From Paenibacillus thalictri (lineage in GTDB: Bacteria > Bacillota > Bacilli > Paenibacillales > NBRC-103111), in NCBI RefSeq assembly GCF_004307995.1, contig NZ_SIRE01000023.1, positions 62,001 through 126,000 of the forward strand: a stretch of 64,000 nt of DNA, in the 5' to 3' direction. Under the pieces are notes generated by a model that saw only the letters and a list, made by a program, of their open reading frames with translations, did no database searches and was not told where the DNA came from. The number at the start of each line of letters is the position of its first letter. Within the stretch, counting starts at the first letter, position 1. Below, one piece after another: positions 29,367 through 39,085 of the stretch. The position numbers were made by a program, and so were the translations under genes.

Positions 29367-30557
29367 TTACACAAATAAATCGAGAAATAAATAATGATGC
29401 TGATTAATGGGACAAGAATACGTCTGCATAAGCCGTGAACTATCCAAATCGGTATACACCGCCGATAAATTGCCTTGCCCTTGCACGCTCATCTGCAGTA
29501 CGTTCGGGATAAAGTACGGACGCCAAATCCAATTCGAGCCGCGGTATGCGGCGTCGACCCGCCATGCGCCCAGATCGGTACGGGTGAAGTTGGAAGATAT
29601 TTGCCGTCCGTCTTCCCGGCATATGTAGATACGCTCCACATTTTCCGCTACGCGGGTCAGCAGCCCTTGCACCAGCGCATCGGCATCGTCCGCCGATACG
29701 ATCCACGCTTCCGCGGTAATCAGCTCGTTTAAGCTGTCCTGTACGGCATACAAGCTGCGGTATTTTTTCAGCTCCTGTTCCGTATACAGCTTGATTTCTT
29801 TCTTAAGCATCTCTTCAAACGTATCTTCGGTTATAAAATGCGGCTCGGCCGGCGAGAACAAAAAACCTTGCACATACCGGGCCCCGGCTTCGAGCGCATT
29901 ATGAAGATCTTGTTTGGTCTCTACGCCCTCTACGAGCAGGGAAGCGCCGATTTGCGAGGCTAAGATGGAGAATGATTTCAGCAGCGCTTTATATCCCTTG
30001 TGGACCGCGCTTTTTTTTAATATTTTCAAATCCATTTTCAAAATTTTCGGTTGAATGGTGGCGATACGGTCATAGTTGCTGAAGCCGCTGCCAATGTCGT
30101 CAATCGCAATCGTACAGCCGCGCCTGCGGTAAACCTCGATAATTTGCGTCAGTTCTTCCAGTTGGCCTTGAAATTCCTCTTCGGTTATTTCAATCACGAT
30201 CCGCGAAGGATCGATCCCGTGTTTTTCCACAAACTGCAGTGTGGGCAGCGTCTTCGTCTCGCGAAACATCCGGTAGATCCAAGACGGCTTCAAATTAATA
30301 AATAACCACGCCCCCGACGAATCGCCGGACAATTTCTGAATGGCTTGCTCCCGTAAAATGCGGTCGATCCGCAAATGAGTTTCATACTGAATGGATGTAT
30401 CCCCGAAAAAGGGGCCCAGACTGCGTATTTCATTACCTATCTTTTGTCTGCCCAGCGTCTCGTAACCAATAACCTTCTGGGTTTGGAGTGAAACGATCGG
30501 TTGAAAGAACGGCAGGATTTCTCTTTCGCCCGGTATCATCTCGCTGTATCGCACCAT
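29367..30557 (-). CDS. ykuI: EAL-domain c-di-GMP phosphodiesterase, YkuI-like
   Basis: The 396-residue protein begins at an ATG after AAAGGGGTGA. The EAL domain (about 15-255) has 'GYETLG' at the signature position (Glu kept, Ala replaced by Thr), then Asn in 'FINLKPSW', 'EITEEEF', 'IDDIGSGFSNYD', Lys in 'ILKMDLK', 'LVEGVET' and 'QGFLFSPA', so the ligands for catalysis are present. The last 130 residues form a PAS-like domain. Order, length and the opening 'ILPFFQPIVS' resemble YkuI of Bacillus subtilis. There is no transmembrane segment. Confidence 0.88.
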   Translation of the reverse strand: MVRYSEMIPGEREILPFFQPIVSLQTQKVIGYETLGRQKIGNEIRSLGPFFGDTSIQYETHLRIDRILREQAIQKLSGDSSGAWLFINLKPSWIYRMFRETKTLPTLQFVEKHGIDPSRIVIEITEEEFQGQLEELTQIIEVYRRRGCTIAIDDIGSGFSNYDRIATIQPKILKMDLKILKKSAVHKGYKALLKSFSILASQIGASLLVEGVETKQDLHNALEAGARYVQGFLFSPAEPHFITEDTFEEMLKKEIKLYTEQELKKYRSLYAVQDSLNELITAEAWIVSADDADALVQGLLTRVAENVERIYICREDGRQISSNFTRTDLGAWRVDAAYRGSNWIWRPYFIPNVLQMSVQGQGNLSAVYTDLDSSRLMQTYSCPINQHHYLFLDLFV

Positions 30558-30620
30558 CTGTCACCCCTTTTTGATGCCTGTTGTGTGGGAGATTTTCTGA
30601 CATGTTATATCGTTATGTGT

Positions 30621-30650
30621 ATTGTAAAGCACAGCCTCTTATGAACGCAA
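30621..30650 (-). promoter_or_regulatory. Promoter of the YkuI-like gene
   Basis: Minus strand: TTGCGT, an 18-bp spacer and TACAAT, about 65 bp before the start codon. Confidence 0.5.
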
Positions 30651-30748
30651 CAACAATTAGCATGATTTTCCTGCCCCCTTTCATTTCTTTTCATTTCCAA
30701 AGAGATTTGCTAACCATTTGTCGTACAATACAACAATGAATGGGAGCT

Positions 30749-31717
30749 TTAAGGTAAGGTTGGCTCCCACTTGAACTGGACTTCGGGAATCCATTTCTGA
30801 TGTGTAAAATCTCTGCCTCTCAGCATTACCCGGTCCTCGTAAACCTCGACGTACAGCCCTTCACTGCTTCTGAGTTTCTGCGGGACCCGCTGTCCGTCGT
30901 CATCATAAGGTTCATATACCGAAGAACTGCCAATCATCGTAAACCGGTCCCGCACCATCGTTTGTGCCATACCCAGCCGTGCATGCGTATGCCCAGAGAA
31001 CAAGATGACCTGGGGATACCGCCCCAATATGGCGGCAAGCTCCCGGTGCTGCACAACCCCGCGCTCCGCGCCGCTTCCGCTCACCGTATCCGGCAGCGGT
31101 TGATGCAAAAAAACAAATACCGGCTTTGCCGGCTCCCCTCCTGCCTGCAACCGTTCCTGCAGCCACTCAAGCTGCCCGGCCGACAAATAAGCATCTTCTC
31201 CCATTTGCGAATCCGACTGCCGGTAACGTTCCGAACCGAGGAAAATAAAATGATATCCGTTCAACCACTTGTCATAGTACACCGTGGGCTCGCCGGTCAG
31301 CTGCAGAAACCGCCGGATCGAAGCCGCTTCCGTCTCCCCATTCGGGAACGCCGGCATGTTCCACTTCCCGGATTGGTCGTGCCATGCCTGATAATATTCA
31401 TGATTGCCGATGGTAAAAAATAACGTCCGGGGATGCGGTGTTTTCTGCAAAATGCGAGACAATGCCGCGTAATCGCGCGGCGATCCGTCGCCCAAATCAC
31501 CGTTGACGATCAGCGCATCCGCCTGCGGATTCACCTCGTTTAAGTCAGCCAATGCCGCCTGCAGCTTCTGCGCGGCCAGCTCGTCAAAGCTTTGTGCGTG
31601 AACGTCGCTAATAACCGGGAAAGCAAGCAGCGGCTCAGCCGCTCCGGCATGCCCCGCTCCCGCCAGCCATCCGCCAATAAGTCCCATGATTCCAAGCGCA
31701 TACATGCCCTTTATCAT
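30749..31717 (-). CDS. Secreted calcineurin-like metallophosphoesterase
   Basis: The ATG at 31717 is next to AAGGAAG and gives 322 residues. A signal peptide (1-27, 'LGIMGLIGGWLAGAGHAGA') precedes the phosphoesterase domain with all metal-ligand blocks: 'SDVH', 'NGDLGDG', 'GNHE', a His in 'FLHQPLP' and 'GHTHARLG'. It is therefore an exported enzyme cleaving some phosphoester. A TGGGAGC/GCTCCCA hairpin overlaps the stop codon and may end transcription, though without a T-run. The gene stands alone. Confidence 0.87.
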   Translation of the reverse strand: MIKGMYALGIMGLIGGWLAGAGHAGAAEPLLAFPVISDVHAQSFDELAAQKLQAALADLNEVNPQADALIVNGDLGDGSPRDYAALSRILQKTPHPRTLFFTIGNHEYYQAWHDQSGKWNMPAFPNGETEAASIRRFLQLTGEPTVYYDKWLNGYHFIFLGSERYRQSDSQMGEDAYLSAGQLEWLQERLQAGGEPAKPVFVFLHQPLPDTVSGSGAERGVVQHRELAAILGRYPQVILFSGHTHARLGMAQTMVRDRFTMIGSSSVYEPYDDDGQRVPQKLRSSEGLYVEVYEDRVMLRGRDFTHQKWIPEVQFKWEPTLP

Positions 31718-31874
31718 CTTCCTTACACCCTTCCCTTCTGCCGATCTGGGCATCTGGCCCAGATCTTCCTGATGTACTCTCAGTATGGATTAAGCGGCAA
31801 AAACTATTCCGCCTCGAGAGGGCGTAGGGCTAACAAGAGGGCAGCGATTTCCCGATATTACTGCGCGACATGCC

Positions 31875-31905
31875 AAAGAGACCCTGCTTATACAAAGCGG
31901 GTCTC
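31875..31905 (-). terminator. Terminator of the galKET operon
   Basis: Minus strand: GAGACCC-GCTT pairs with AAGC-GGGTCTC, followed by TTTGG. It lies 24 bp after the galT stop. Confidence 0.75.
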
Positions 31906-31928
31906 CCGATGTGAGCAAAACTCACTGA

Positions 31929-33506
31929 TTATAATAATTGAAAGCCTGCGCTTTCCATCCATTTCACAAATCCGATCCGGCCATGCTCGGTCCGTTTAAA
32001 TACGCCGGCATCCTGCAGCACCTGGGCAAATTTGCGGCCGACCTCATCCTGTACGGCTTGCTCCGCCGCCTGCTCCTCAAGGCCGGTGCCATAACGCTGG
32101 CAAAGCTCGCGAATCCAGATAACATGTTTGTTCAGCTCATGCTCCCCGTTTTGTTCAGCGGTCTGAAGCAGCTCTGCATCGCCGGACAATATGCGCTTGA
32201 TCCCGTCTAGCTCTCCCTTCAAGCGGCCCGGCAGCACAGCCAATCCCATCACCTCGATCAAGCCAATGTTCTCCTTCTTGACATGGTGAAGCTCCTGATG
32301 CGGATGGAATATGCCGTCCGGATGCTGCTCGCTCGTCCGGTTGTTACGCAGCACGAGATCGAGTTCATACTCTCCGCTGCCGTTGTTGCGGGCAATCGGA
32401 GTAATCGTGTTATGCGGAATGGCGGCTTCGCCATCCTTAACCGTATACGCCAAAATATCCTGCTCCGGATCGCTATATTCGCGCCAAGCGTCAAGCAGCT
32501 CGCCGGCCAGCTTCAGCAGCGGCAGCTTGTTGTGGCTCGAGATACGGATAACCGACATCGGCCAGTTGACGATACCCGCCTTCACTCCCTGATAATCGGG
32601 ATGAGTAAACGACATCTCCACCGGGGCTTTTTCCATGGCAAACCTATGTTTCCCGCCTTGGAAATGCTCATGGTTAAGGATCGACCCGCCTACAATCGGC
32701 AGATCGGCATTGGAGCCGATGAAATAATGCGGGAACTGGTCGATAAAATCAAGCAGCCGGTAAAACGTCGTTTTCGACATTTTCATCGGACGGTGCCGGC
32801 GGTCGAAAATAATGCTGTGCTCATTATAGTAAACATAAGGCGAGTATTGAAAATACCACGGCTCTTCGTCCAGCTCCAGCGGTATCACCCTCAGGTTTTG
32901 CCGTGCCGGATGGTTCAGACGGCCGGCGTAGCCGACGTTGTCGATGCACAGCAAACATTTTGGATAATTGCTTTGCGGCGCATTTTTGAGCATGGCGATT
33001 TCCTTCGGATCTTTCTCCGGCTTAGACAAATTCACGGTTATCTCCAGATCGCCGTATTCCGTCGGAGCCAGCCAATACAAATTGCTGGCGATCCGGTCCA
33101 TGCGAATGTAATTCGCATCGATACACAACCGGTAAAAATCGTCCGTCGCCATCTCCACACCGCTGTGCCTCACCGTCTGCCAAAACTTAGCGGCTACCTC
33201 CGACTGGCGCGGCATCAGCGCCCCCATCATCCGCGCATCCAGCAAATCGCGCAGCGTGGTGTTGTTGTCCTCCAGCAGGCCTGAAGCTGCCGCGTAATCA
33301 AGCAACTCTTCGAGAATTCCTACCGGGCTGTTTGCCGAAGGGTCGTTTAACGTGCCTTCGTAAGGCTCACTGATATGCAAAAGATCAAGCAAGCTGTTGC
33401 GCGCGGCATAAGCGTCAATCGGCTCCATCAGTCCGCGGCTGGCCGCGAATTGGAGCAGGCGCTCGATGTTTTGCGCCGCCCGTTGTTCATGTTGATTGGA
33501 TGTCAT
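31929..33506 (-). CDS. galT: UDP-glucose-hexose-1-phosphate uridylyltransferase
   Basis: The 525-residue protein is the longer Firmicutes-type GalT. The segment 'GGSILNHEHFQGGKHRF' holds the His cluster expected around the active site, and 'NAPQSNYPKCLLCIDNVGYAGR' and 'FDRRHRPMKMSKTTF' are typical. It transfers UMP from UDP-glucose to galactose-1-phosphate, the second step of the Leloir pathway. It starts at an ATG after AGGGAGTGA and is the last gene of galK-galE-galT, 35 bp after galE. Confidence 0.93.
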   Translation of the reverse strand: MTSNQHEQRAAQNIERLLQFAASRGLMEPIDAYAARNSLLDLLHISEPYEGTLNDPSANSPVGILEELLDYAAASGLLEDNNTTLRDLLDARMMGALMPRQSEVAAKFWQTVRHSGVEMATDDFYRLCIDANYIRMDRIASNLYWLAPTEYGDLEITVNLSKPEKDPKEIAMLKNAPQSNYPKCLLCIDNVGYAGRLNHPARQNLRVIPLELDEEPWYFQYSPYVYYNEHSIIFDRRHRPMKMSKTTFYRLLDFIDQFPHYFIGSNADLPIVGGSILNHEHFQGGKHRFAMEKAPVEMSFTHPDYQGVKAGIVNWPMSVIRISSHNKLPLLKLAGELLDAWREYSDPEQDILAYTVKDGEAAIPHNTITPIARNNGSGEYELDLVLRNNRTSEQHPDGIFHPHQELHHVKKENIGLIEVMGLAVLPGRLKGELDGIKRILSGDAELLQTAEQNGEHELNKHVIWIRELCQRYGTGLEEQAAEQAVQDEVGRKFAQVLQDAGVFKRTEHGRIGFVKWMESAGFQLL

Positions 33507-33541
33507 AGCTGTTCACTCCCTGTTTCTGACCTGCACAGCGC

Positions 33542-34531
33542 TTACGCCTTGGCGTAACCATGCGGATTGGCCTGATGCCAAGCCCATGCGGAAGCGATGA
33601 TGTTCTCCAGCTTGTCGCGTTTCGGCTGCCAGCCGAGCTCGGCTCTCGCACGTTCCGAGGAGGCGATCAGTACAGCCGGGTCACCGGCCCGGCGCTGCTC
33701 CATCACAGCCGGGATCGGATGTCCGGTCACTTGACGCGCCACCTCGATGACCTCATTGACGGAGAACCCATTGCCGCTGCCGAGGTTGTAGATGCCGCTG
33801 TCTTCGCCGCGGCGCAGCTTCTCCACCGCCAGCACATGCGCGTCGGCCAAATCGCTGACGTGGATATAGTCGCGCACACAGGTCCCGTCCGATGTCGCAT
33901 AGTCATTGCCGAAGACGGTAATATGCGACCGCTGACCGAGGGGAACCTGCAAGATGAGCGGGATCAAATGGGTTTCCGGGTTATGGTCCTCGCCGATCTT
34001 GCCGCTTTCGTGAGCGCCTGCCGCGTTAAAATAACGCAGCGATACATATTTGATGCCATGGGCGGTATCAAACCACTTCATCATTTTTTCCATCGCCAGC
34101 TTAGTTTCGCCATAGGCGTTAGTCGGCAGCGTCCGGTCCGTTTCTTGAATCGGCACGTTTTCCGGTTCGCCGTAGGTGGCCGCCGTGGAGGAGAACACGA
34201 TTTTGCCCACTCCGTATTCATTCATTTTCTCCAGAAGACATAACGTGCCATACACGTTGTTATGATAATATTTGCCCGGCAGCTTCATGCTTTCGCCAAC
34301 CAAAGAATTGGCTGCAAAATGAATGACCGCCTCAATCTTGTTCTCCTGGAACACTTTATCCAAAAACACCTGATCGCGGAGATCTCCCTCGTACAGCTTG
34401 CCGCCAAGCACCGCTTGACGATGGCCTTGCTGCAGGTTATCGACAACAACGACTTCTTCGCCGCGCGCCAGCAGCTCCGCTACCGTATGGGAACCGATAT
34501 ACCCTGCGCCGCCTGTCACCATGATAGCCAT
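33542..34531 (-). CDS. galE: UDP-glucose 4-epimerase
   Basis: The 329-residue protein has the Rossmann NAD loop '[11 protein letters not shown]' at the very start, '[11 protein letters not shown]' and the catalytic 'YGETK' (Tyr-x-x-x-Lys), 'LRYFNAAGA' and '[11 protein letters not shown]', all standard for GalE. It interconverts UDP-galactose and UDP-glucose, regenerating the cosubstrate for GalT. The ATG follows AGGAGAGGTTGGG. It sits between galK and galT with short gaps. Confidence 0.95.
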   Translation of the reverse strand: MAIMVTGGAGYIGSHTVAELLARGEEVVVVDNLQQGHRQAVLGGKLYEGDLRDQVFLDKVFQENKIEAVIHFAANSLVGESMKLPGKYYHNNVYGTLCLLEKMNEYGVGKIVFSSTAATYGEPENVPIQETDRTLPTNAYGETKLAMEKMMKWFDTAHGIKYVSLRYFNAAGAHESGKIGEDHNPETHLIPLILQVPLGQRSHITVFGNDYATSDGTCVRDYIHVSDLADAHVLAVEKLRRGEDSGIYNLGSGNGFSVNEVIEVARQVTGHPIPAVMEQRRAGDPAVLIASSERARAELGWQPKRDKLENIIASAWAWHQANPHGYAKA

Positions 34532-34604
34532 CCCAACCTCTCCTTGTCCTTTATCGTGTTATGTGCCTGTATATAAAGCCGCCGAAGCAGCTTGTGTAGA
34601 CCTG

Positions 34605-35777
34605 TTACGCCAATGCTTTAACCCCGTCGCCGATATCGCATACGTAGAAGTCGGCCTTCAAACCGGTTTTCGCCGTATATTCTTCGCCAACCTCGTCCAT
34701 AAACCGCGCTACGCTGTCCTCATGGACCAGCGATACGGTACAGCCTCCGAAACCGGCTCCGGTCATCCGTGAGCCCAAAACGCCGGGAACCTTCAGCGCC
34801 GCTTCGACCATTGCGTCAAGCTCCGCTCCCGTTACCTCGTACAGATCGCGCAGCGAATCGTGCGAACCGATCATCAGCTTGCCGAATGCCGCCAAGTCGC
34901 CCGCCTTCAGCACCGTCACCGCTTGCTTCACACGGTCGATTTCCTCCACGACGTGGCGCGCCCGGCGGCGAACTGTCTCATCGCCGATCAGATGGGCCGC
35001 ATCGTTAAATTGCGCGAGCGTCAGCTGCCCAAGCAGCGTCAGCTCCGGATAGCTGGCTTGCAGATCGCGGACCGCCTGCTCGCATTGCGCTCTTCTCTCG
35101 TTGTATTTGGAGTCGACGAGGCCGCGCTTTTTGTTTGTGTTGCCGATAACGATTTTGTATGCCCCGGTCTGAAACGGCACATGTTCGTATTCCAGCGTAT
35201 CGCACATGAGCAGGATTGCATGATCTTGTTTGCCCATCGCTACGGCAAACTGGTCCATGATGCCGCATTGTACGCCCATGTATTCGTTCTCCGCTTTTTG
35301 CGACAGCAGCGCGATCTTCACTTTATCAATCGACGGCGCCTCAAAAACCGTCATGATGCCAAAAGCCGTGGCCACTTCGACCGATGCCGATGAAGACAAG
35401 CCCGAGCCGTTAGGGATCTCTCCGAAAAACAGCATGTCGCAGCCCCCGACCTGCAGCCCTTGCTCAACCAGCTCGCTGATAACGCCCTTCGGGTAATTGG
35501 CCCATTCGTGCTCCGGGCGAAACGATAAATCGTCCACTGCAACCTGTACGCGCAGCGGGAAGTTGCCGGATGCCAGTCCAAGCTGTCCGTCTCCGCGTTT
35601 GCGGATCAGCAGCGTTGTTCCGAAGGTAAGCGCCCCCGGAAAAACGTAACCTCCGTTATAATCGGTATGCTCGCCAATCAGATTCACGCGGCCCGGCGCA
35701 TGAAACGTATGAACCGGTTCCGTACTTTCGCCGAACAATGCTGTAAATTGCTGCTGTAAACTTTTCAAATCTGCCAT
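34605..35777 (-). CDS. galK: Galactokinase
   Basis: The start is the ATG at 35777 behind GGCGGTG, for 390 residues, the usual length. GHMP-kinase motifs: the galactokinase signature 'GRVNLIGEHTDYNGGYVFP' near residue 30, the ATP loop 'PNGSGLSSSASVEVA' near 120, and 'MTGAGFGGCTVSLV' near 345. It phosphorylates galactose at C1 with ATP, the first Leloir step. It leads the operon and is divergent from an AraC-type regulator. Confidence 0.95.
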   Translation of the reverse strand: MADLKSLQQQFTALFGESTEPVHTFHAPGRVNLIGEHTDYNGGYVFPGALTFGTTLLIRKRGDGQLGLASGNFPLRVQVAVDDLSFRPEHEWANYPKGVISELVEQGLQVGGCDMLFFGEIPNGSGLSSSASVEVATAFGIMTVFEAPSIDKVKIALLSQKAENEYMGVQCGIMDQFAVAMGKQDHAILLMCDTLEYEHVPFQTGAYKIVIGNTNKKRGLVDSKYNERRAQCEQAVRDLQASYPELTLLGQLTLAQFNDAAHLIGDETVRRRARHVVEEIDRVKQAVTVLKAGDLAAFGKLMIGSHDSLRDLYEVTGAELDAMVEAALKVPGVLGSRMTGAGFGGCTVSLVHEDSVARFMDEVGEEYTAKTGLKADFYVCDIGDGVKALA

Positions 35778-35985
35778 GTAAATCAACACCGCCTATTCTT
35801 TTTTCTTTACTGGAAACGGCTCTTCATAGAGTGCTTTTGATACTTGTAGTATACGTGATTCCGCCAGATTTCACTATGGAGCTATGTCAGAAGCATATGG
35901 ATAAATGTAAGATCGCGAATATATTTACCCGCAAGTATGATACAATTTACATAAAGATTCCAAGGTGCCAAAGGAGCGGTGCGGC
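35778..35985. promoter_or_regulatory. Divergent galK / AraC regulator control region
   Basis: The 208-bp gap must carry both promoters. An ATAC-TTGTA-GTAT dyad at about 35840-35852 overlaps a TATACT that could be the galK -10, and TATGATACAAT near 35936-35946 could supply a -10 for the regulator. Neither has a clear -35, as expected for activator-dependent promoters. The regulator's site cannot be fixed. Confidence 0.4.
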
Positions 35986-36846
35986 ATGCCTCAGCCGGAA
36001 AGCTATTACGTAACATCGAACCCGATTCAGCCTTCGCAAGACGAAGAGCTGTATGTCTTGTTTACAGGCATCAGCCAAACGGCTCCCAGGCATAAGTTAG
36101 GCCCGAAGGTCGTCGATTACTATCTGCTGCATCACATTGAATCGGGAAAAGGAACCTTTACCTGCGAAGGCGTCACCTACGAACTGGGGACCGGCGACAG
36201 CTTTTTTATCGAGCCGGGGCATTTGATCAGCTATGAAGCGGACGGGGACGACCCCTGGTTTTACCGCTGGATCGCATTTAATGGCTCCAAGGCGGCCAAG
36301 CTGCTGCACAATCTGGGCATTACTTCTCACCGTCCCGTCGTGCAGGCAGGGGACCTTTCGTCACCCGCGGCACATGCCGACCGGATCAGAACGTTATTCC
36401 AGGAACGCTCCGCAACAGCTCACCTGAAATCATCCGCATTGCTCCAACTGCTGCTAGCCGAATACGCCGATGTGCTGCAGCCGCTGAACCGTCTGCCGCA
36501 AGAGCATGCAACTGCCGGGGAAAAGGCGGTCCAGCAAGCGATTCAATTTATTACCGCACAATACGCCGAGCCGATCACGATGGAAATGATGGCGGAAAAC
36601 CTGGGATATCATCGCGCCTATTTATCGACCTTGTTCCGCAAATACACCGGCATGACGCCGGTAACCTTTCTGCTCAAGCACCGGATTGAGAAAGCCCGCC
36701 ATCTCCTGCGCGAACGCCAGGAGTTGACCGTCGAGCAGATTGCCGCCTCCGTCGGGTTTCACGACGCGCTTTATTTCTCAAGGCAGTTTAGACGATGGTG
36801 CGGCATGCCGCCGACGGAGTACCGCGAGTCGATGAAAAAACTGTGA
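35986..36846 (+). CDS. AraC-family transcriptional regulator
   Basis: ATG at 35986 follows AAGGAG by nine bases and gives 286 residues. The N-terminal part is an AraC-type cupin ligand-binding domain ('HHIESGKGTFTCEGVTYELGTGDSFFIEPG'). The C-terminal 100 residues hold two helix-turn-helix units ('MEMMAENLGYHRAYLSTLFRKYTGMTP' and 'EQIAASVGFHDALYFSRQFRRW'). Its position beside galK suggests control of galactose or galactoside use. Confidence 0.9.
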   Translation: MPQPESYYVTSNPIQPSQDEELYVLFTGISQTAPRHKLGPKVVDYYLLHHIESGKGTFTCEGVTYELGTGDSFFIEPGHLISYEADGDDPWFYRWIAFNGSKAAKLLHNLGITSHRPVVQAGDLSSPAAHADRIRTLFQERSATAHLKSSALLQLLLAEYADVLQPLNRLPQEHATAGEKAVQQAIQFITAQYAEPITMEMMAENLGYHRAYLSTLFRKYTGMTPVTFLLKHRIEKARHLLRERQELTVEQIAASVGFHDALYFSRQFRRWCGMPPTEYRESMKKL

Positions 36847-36895
36847 GTTCTCCTTTCGTTGCACACAGCGTATATAGACAAAACTTCATGCAAAC

Positions 36896-36925
36896 AGGCC
36901 GCGTCCCGGACGACACGGCCTATTA
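36896..36925. terminator. Bidirectional terminator between regulator and diguanylate cyclase genes
   Basis: GGCCGCGTC pairs with GAC-ACGGCC (one G-U) around a short loop, flanked by TATTATT on one side and TGTTTG on the other strand. It lies between convergent genes. Confidence 0.5.
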
Positions 36926-36966
36926 TTATGCGCTAACTATTATCTTCTTCATACCAACTGCACTCT

Positions 36967-37902
36967 TTACCCGATTTGGCTGTTATAGAATAAACATCCG
37001 TCCCGGCCGCCGGCCTTCACCTGGTACATGGCCAAGTCGACGTTTCTCAGCAGTGTGTCGGCATCGCTGCCGTCTGCCGGAAAAACGGCCACTCCCATGC
37101 TGACGGTAGACTGCAGCGTCCTGCTGCCGATATCCCAGCCCTTGCGGATTGCCGACAAGATGCGGTGTGTGACCAGCTGAATGCTGTCGACCGACTCAAT
37201 CTTCGGCAGCAGGATGCTGAACTCGTCCCCGCCGATCCGGGCGAACATGTCAACTTCCCGAACGCAGCGCTTCACCCTGTTGGCGAAAGCTCTCAGAAAT
37301 TCATCACCGATTTCGTGACCGAACGAATCGTTAATCATCTTAAAATCGTCGATATCCAGCGACAGCACCGCAAGCAGTTGACGGTTCCGCTTTGCATATG
37401 CCAGCGATTGGTTTAATTGCACTTGAAACAATCGCCGATTCGGCAGCTCGGTAAGGGGATCGTGAAACGCCATTCGCACAAGCTCTTCTTCGAGCAGCTT
37501 GCGCTCGGTGATCTCTTTAACCGCCCAGATGCATGTATTCTCCTTCGCCTGCTCTCCGCCGCCAATGCAAAATCCTCTACCCTCATACCATACAACATCG
37601 CCGTCATCGCGAACACTCCGGTATTCGACCGTGGAAGGGACCTTCCCTTTCAAAGCCAAATCAAGCGCCTGGCGAACATGGCTCTGGTGTTCCGGTTCGA
37701 TACCGCTGATATATTCTTCCATTTCCCGGACAGTTCCCGAAGCTAGCTCGGTACGACAAGAACGTCCATACATCCAACGTCCTTCCGCATCCAATACATA
37801 CACACTTTCAAACATATGATCAACCAGCGCGAGCAGCGTTTCCTGCTGCAATAACAGCTGCTCGGCCTTGCGAGCATTCTCGGTCGGCCCCAATAACGAC
37901 AT
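36967..37902 (-). CDS. PAS-GGDEF diguanylate cyclase
   Basis: ATG at 37902 follows AAGGGGTGG by eight bases, giving 311 residues. A PAS-like domain with PAC motif occupies about 20-140 ('DHMFESVYVLDAEGRWMYGRS', 'NTCIWAVKEITERK'). The GGDEF domain (about 145-311) has 'FHDPLTELPNRRLF' and an intact active site 'ARIGGDEFSIL', so it should make c-di-GMP from GTP. It follows the HD-GYP gene by 25 bp, putting synthesis and breakdown in one operon. No membrane segment is seen. Confidence 0.9.
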   Translation of the reverse strand: MSLLGPTENARKAEQLLLQQETLLALVDHMFESVYVLDAEGRWMYGRSCRTELASGTVREMEEYISGIEPEHQSHVRQALDLALKGKVPSTVEYRSVRDDGDVVWYEGRGFCIGGGEQAKENTCIWAVKEITERKLLEEELVRMAFHDPLTELPNRRLFQVQLNQSLAYAKRNRQLLAVLSLDIDDFKMINDSFGHEIGDEFLRAFANRVKRCVREVDMFARIGGDEFSILLPKIESVDSIQLVTHRILSAIRKGWDIGSRTLQSTVSMGVAVFPADGSDADTLLRNVDLAMYQVKAGGRDGCLFYNSQIG

Positions 37903-37927
37903 GCTGTGCCCCACCCCTTTTACCGAT

Positions 37928-38965
37928 TCACCCGACCAATGCCAGGATATGAAGTTCGCGGCTTTTGCTCAAATCAACGTATTTCCCGTCAACCCGGATC
38001 AGCGGATTAGCGACATCAAGCGGATTCATTCCGACAATCTGACAGCGGCGGCCATCCGTCAGAATAGCCTCGTCTCCGACAGCCATCTCCATTAAACGGT
38101 GTATAAACAGCTTGCAAATGGACGGTTCCAGCTTCCCGAATCCGTCATCCAGCATCTGCTTGATAACCAGATGAAACGGCGATGCGTCTTTATATACTCT
38201 TTTCGAAGTCATGGCGTGAAAAATGTCCGCCACCCCGACAATTTTGCTGAAAAAATCGATTTCGTGGGCTTTTAGCCTGTACGGGTACCCTCCGCCATCC
38301 TCCCGCTCATGATGCTGCAAGGCCACTAAAGGTACCCGCGCATCCAACCCGGGAATCTGGCACAGCAGATCGTATCCGATCACCGTGTGTTTCTTCATCA
38401 CCGCGTATTCCTCATCGGTATAACGTCCCGGTTTATTTAAAATGTAGTCGGAGATGTGGATTTTTCCGATGTCGTGCAGTGTTGCGGCCATCGTCAGCAG
38501 CGCAAGTTCGCTTTCGCTTAAATGCAGCCACTTGCCGATTAATGTGGAGATGACACCTACGCCGATATTGTGCCGGTACGTATAATCATCCTTGGCCTGC
38601 AAGCCGGACATCACGCTTTGCAAGCTGGGGTATTCGGCAGCTTGATGTATGGCGGGAATGATCGATTGGTTTATTTCTTCCACGGGCAGTGTGCCCTTTT
38701 CACTCAAGAAGTGAAACATCGATTTTACTTCTTCCATGGCCTTGACCACGAGCTTGTCATTCGTTTTGCTTTCGCGGGGCGCCAGTTCCTGCTTATCCAG
38801 CTCGAAATCGTGAACACTCAGCGAAATGCGGTGATTTTCAATCATTTCTACATGATGGTTATCTATAATCGTTTTGGCAGGAATAAGTACGACTCCCCGC
38901 TCGTTAAATAAATCGCGTTTGATTGTATAGCCAATCCATTGACGAAGGGTTCTTCCTTCCATCAT
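37928..38965 (-). CDS. HD-GYP domain c-di-GMP phosphodiesterase
   Basis: The start is taken as ATG at 38965 behind GGTGGTGAG; the GTG codons just upstream are alternatives. About 345 residues. An N-terminal domain of about 110 residues without a known name precedes the HD-GYP domain, which has 'YRHNIGVGVI', 'HDIGKIHIS', 'KKHTVIG', 'HHEREDGGGYP' and 'ADIFHAMTSKRVYKDA'. All ligands are present. A short C-terminal beta-like domain follows. It forms an operon with the GGDEF protein. Confidence 0.9.
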   Translation of the reverse strand: MMEGRTLRQWIGYTIKRDLFNERGVVLIPAKTIIDNHHVEMIENHRISLSVHDFELDKQELAPRESKTNDKLVVKAMEEVKSMFHFLSEKGTLPVEEINQSIIPAIHQAAEYPSLQSVMSGLQAKDDYTYRHNIGVGVISTLIGKWLHLSESELALLTMAATLHDIGKIHISDYILNKPGRYTDEEYAVMKKHTVIGYDLLCQIPGLDARVPLVALQHHEREDGGGYPYRLKAHEIDFFSKIVGVADIFHAMTSKRVYKDASPFHLVIKQMLDDGFGKLEPSICKLFIHRLMEMAVGDEAILTDGRRCQIVGMNPLDVANPLIRVDGKYVDLSKSRELHILALVG

Positions 38966-39017
38966 GCTCACCACCGCGGAACATTTAATAGAAAGCTAAA
39001 GGGAACGAATTACTTCT

Positions 39018-39026
39018 ATAGTAGCA
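39018..39026 (-). promoter_or_regulatory. Extended -10 promoter of the HD-GYP/GGDEF operon
   Basis: Minus strand ATGCTACTAT: an extended TGC before TACTAT. The -35 (ACTTCA region) is weak. Confidence 0.4.
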
Positions 39027-39085
39027 TGATCGCCATAGTCTGAAGTTAAAATTTCACTAAATTATTGATGAAATCCGTTTGAAGC

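Noticed and set aside
29367-30557. Inactive EAL protein because the signature reads ETL
   Set aside because: The catalytic Glu is kept and all other ligand motifs are present, so loss of activity is not indicated.
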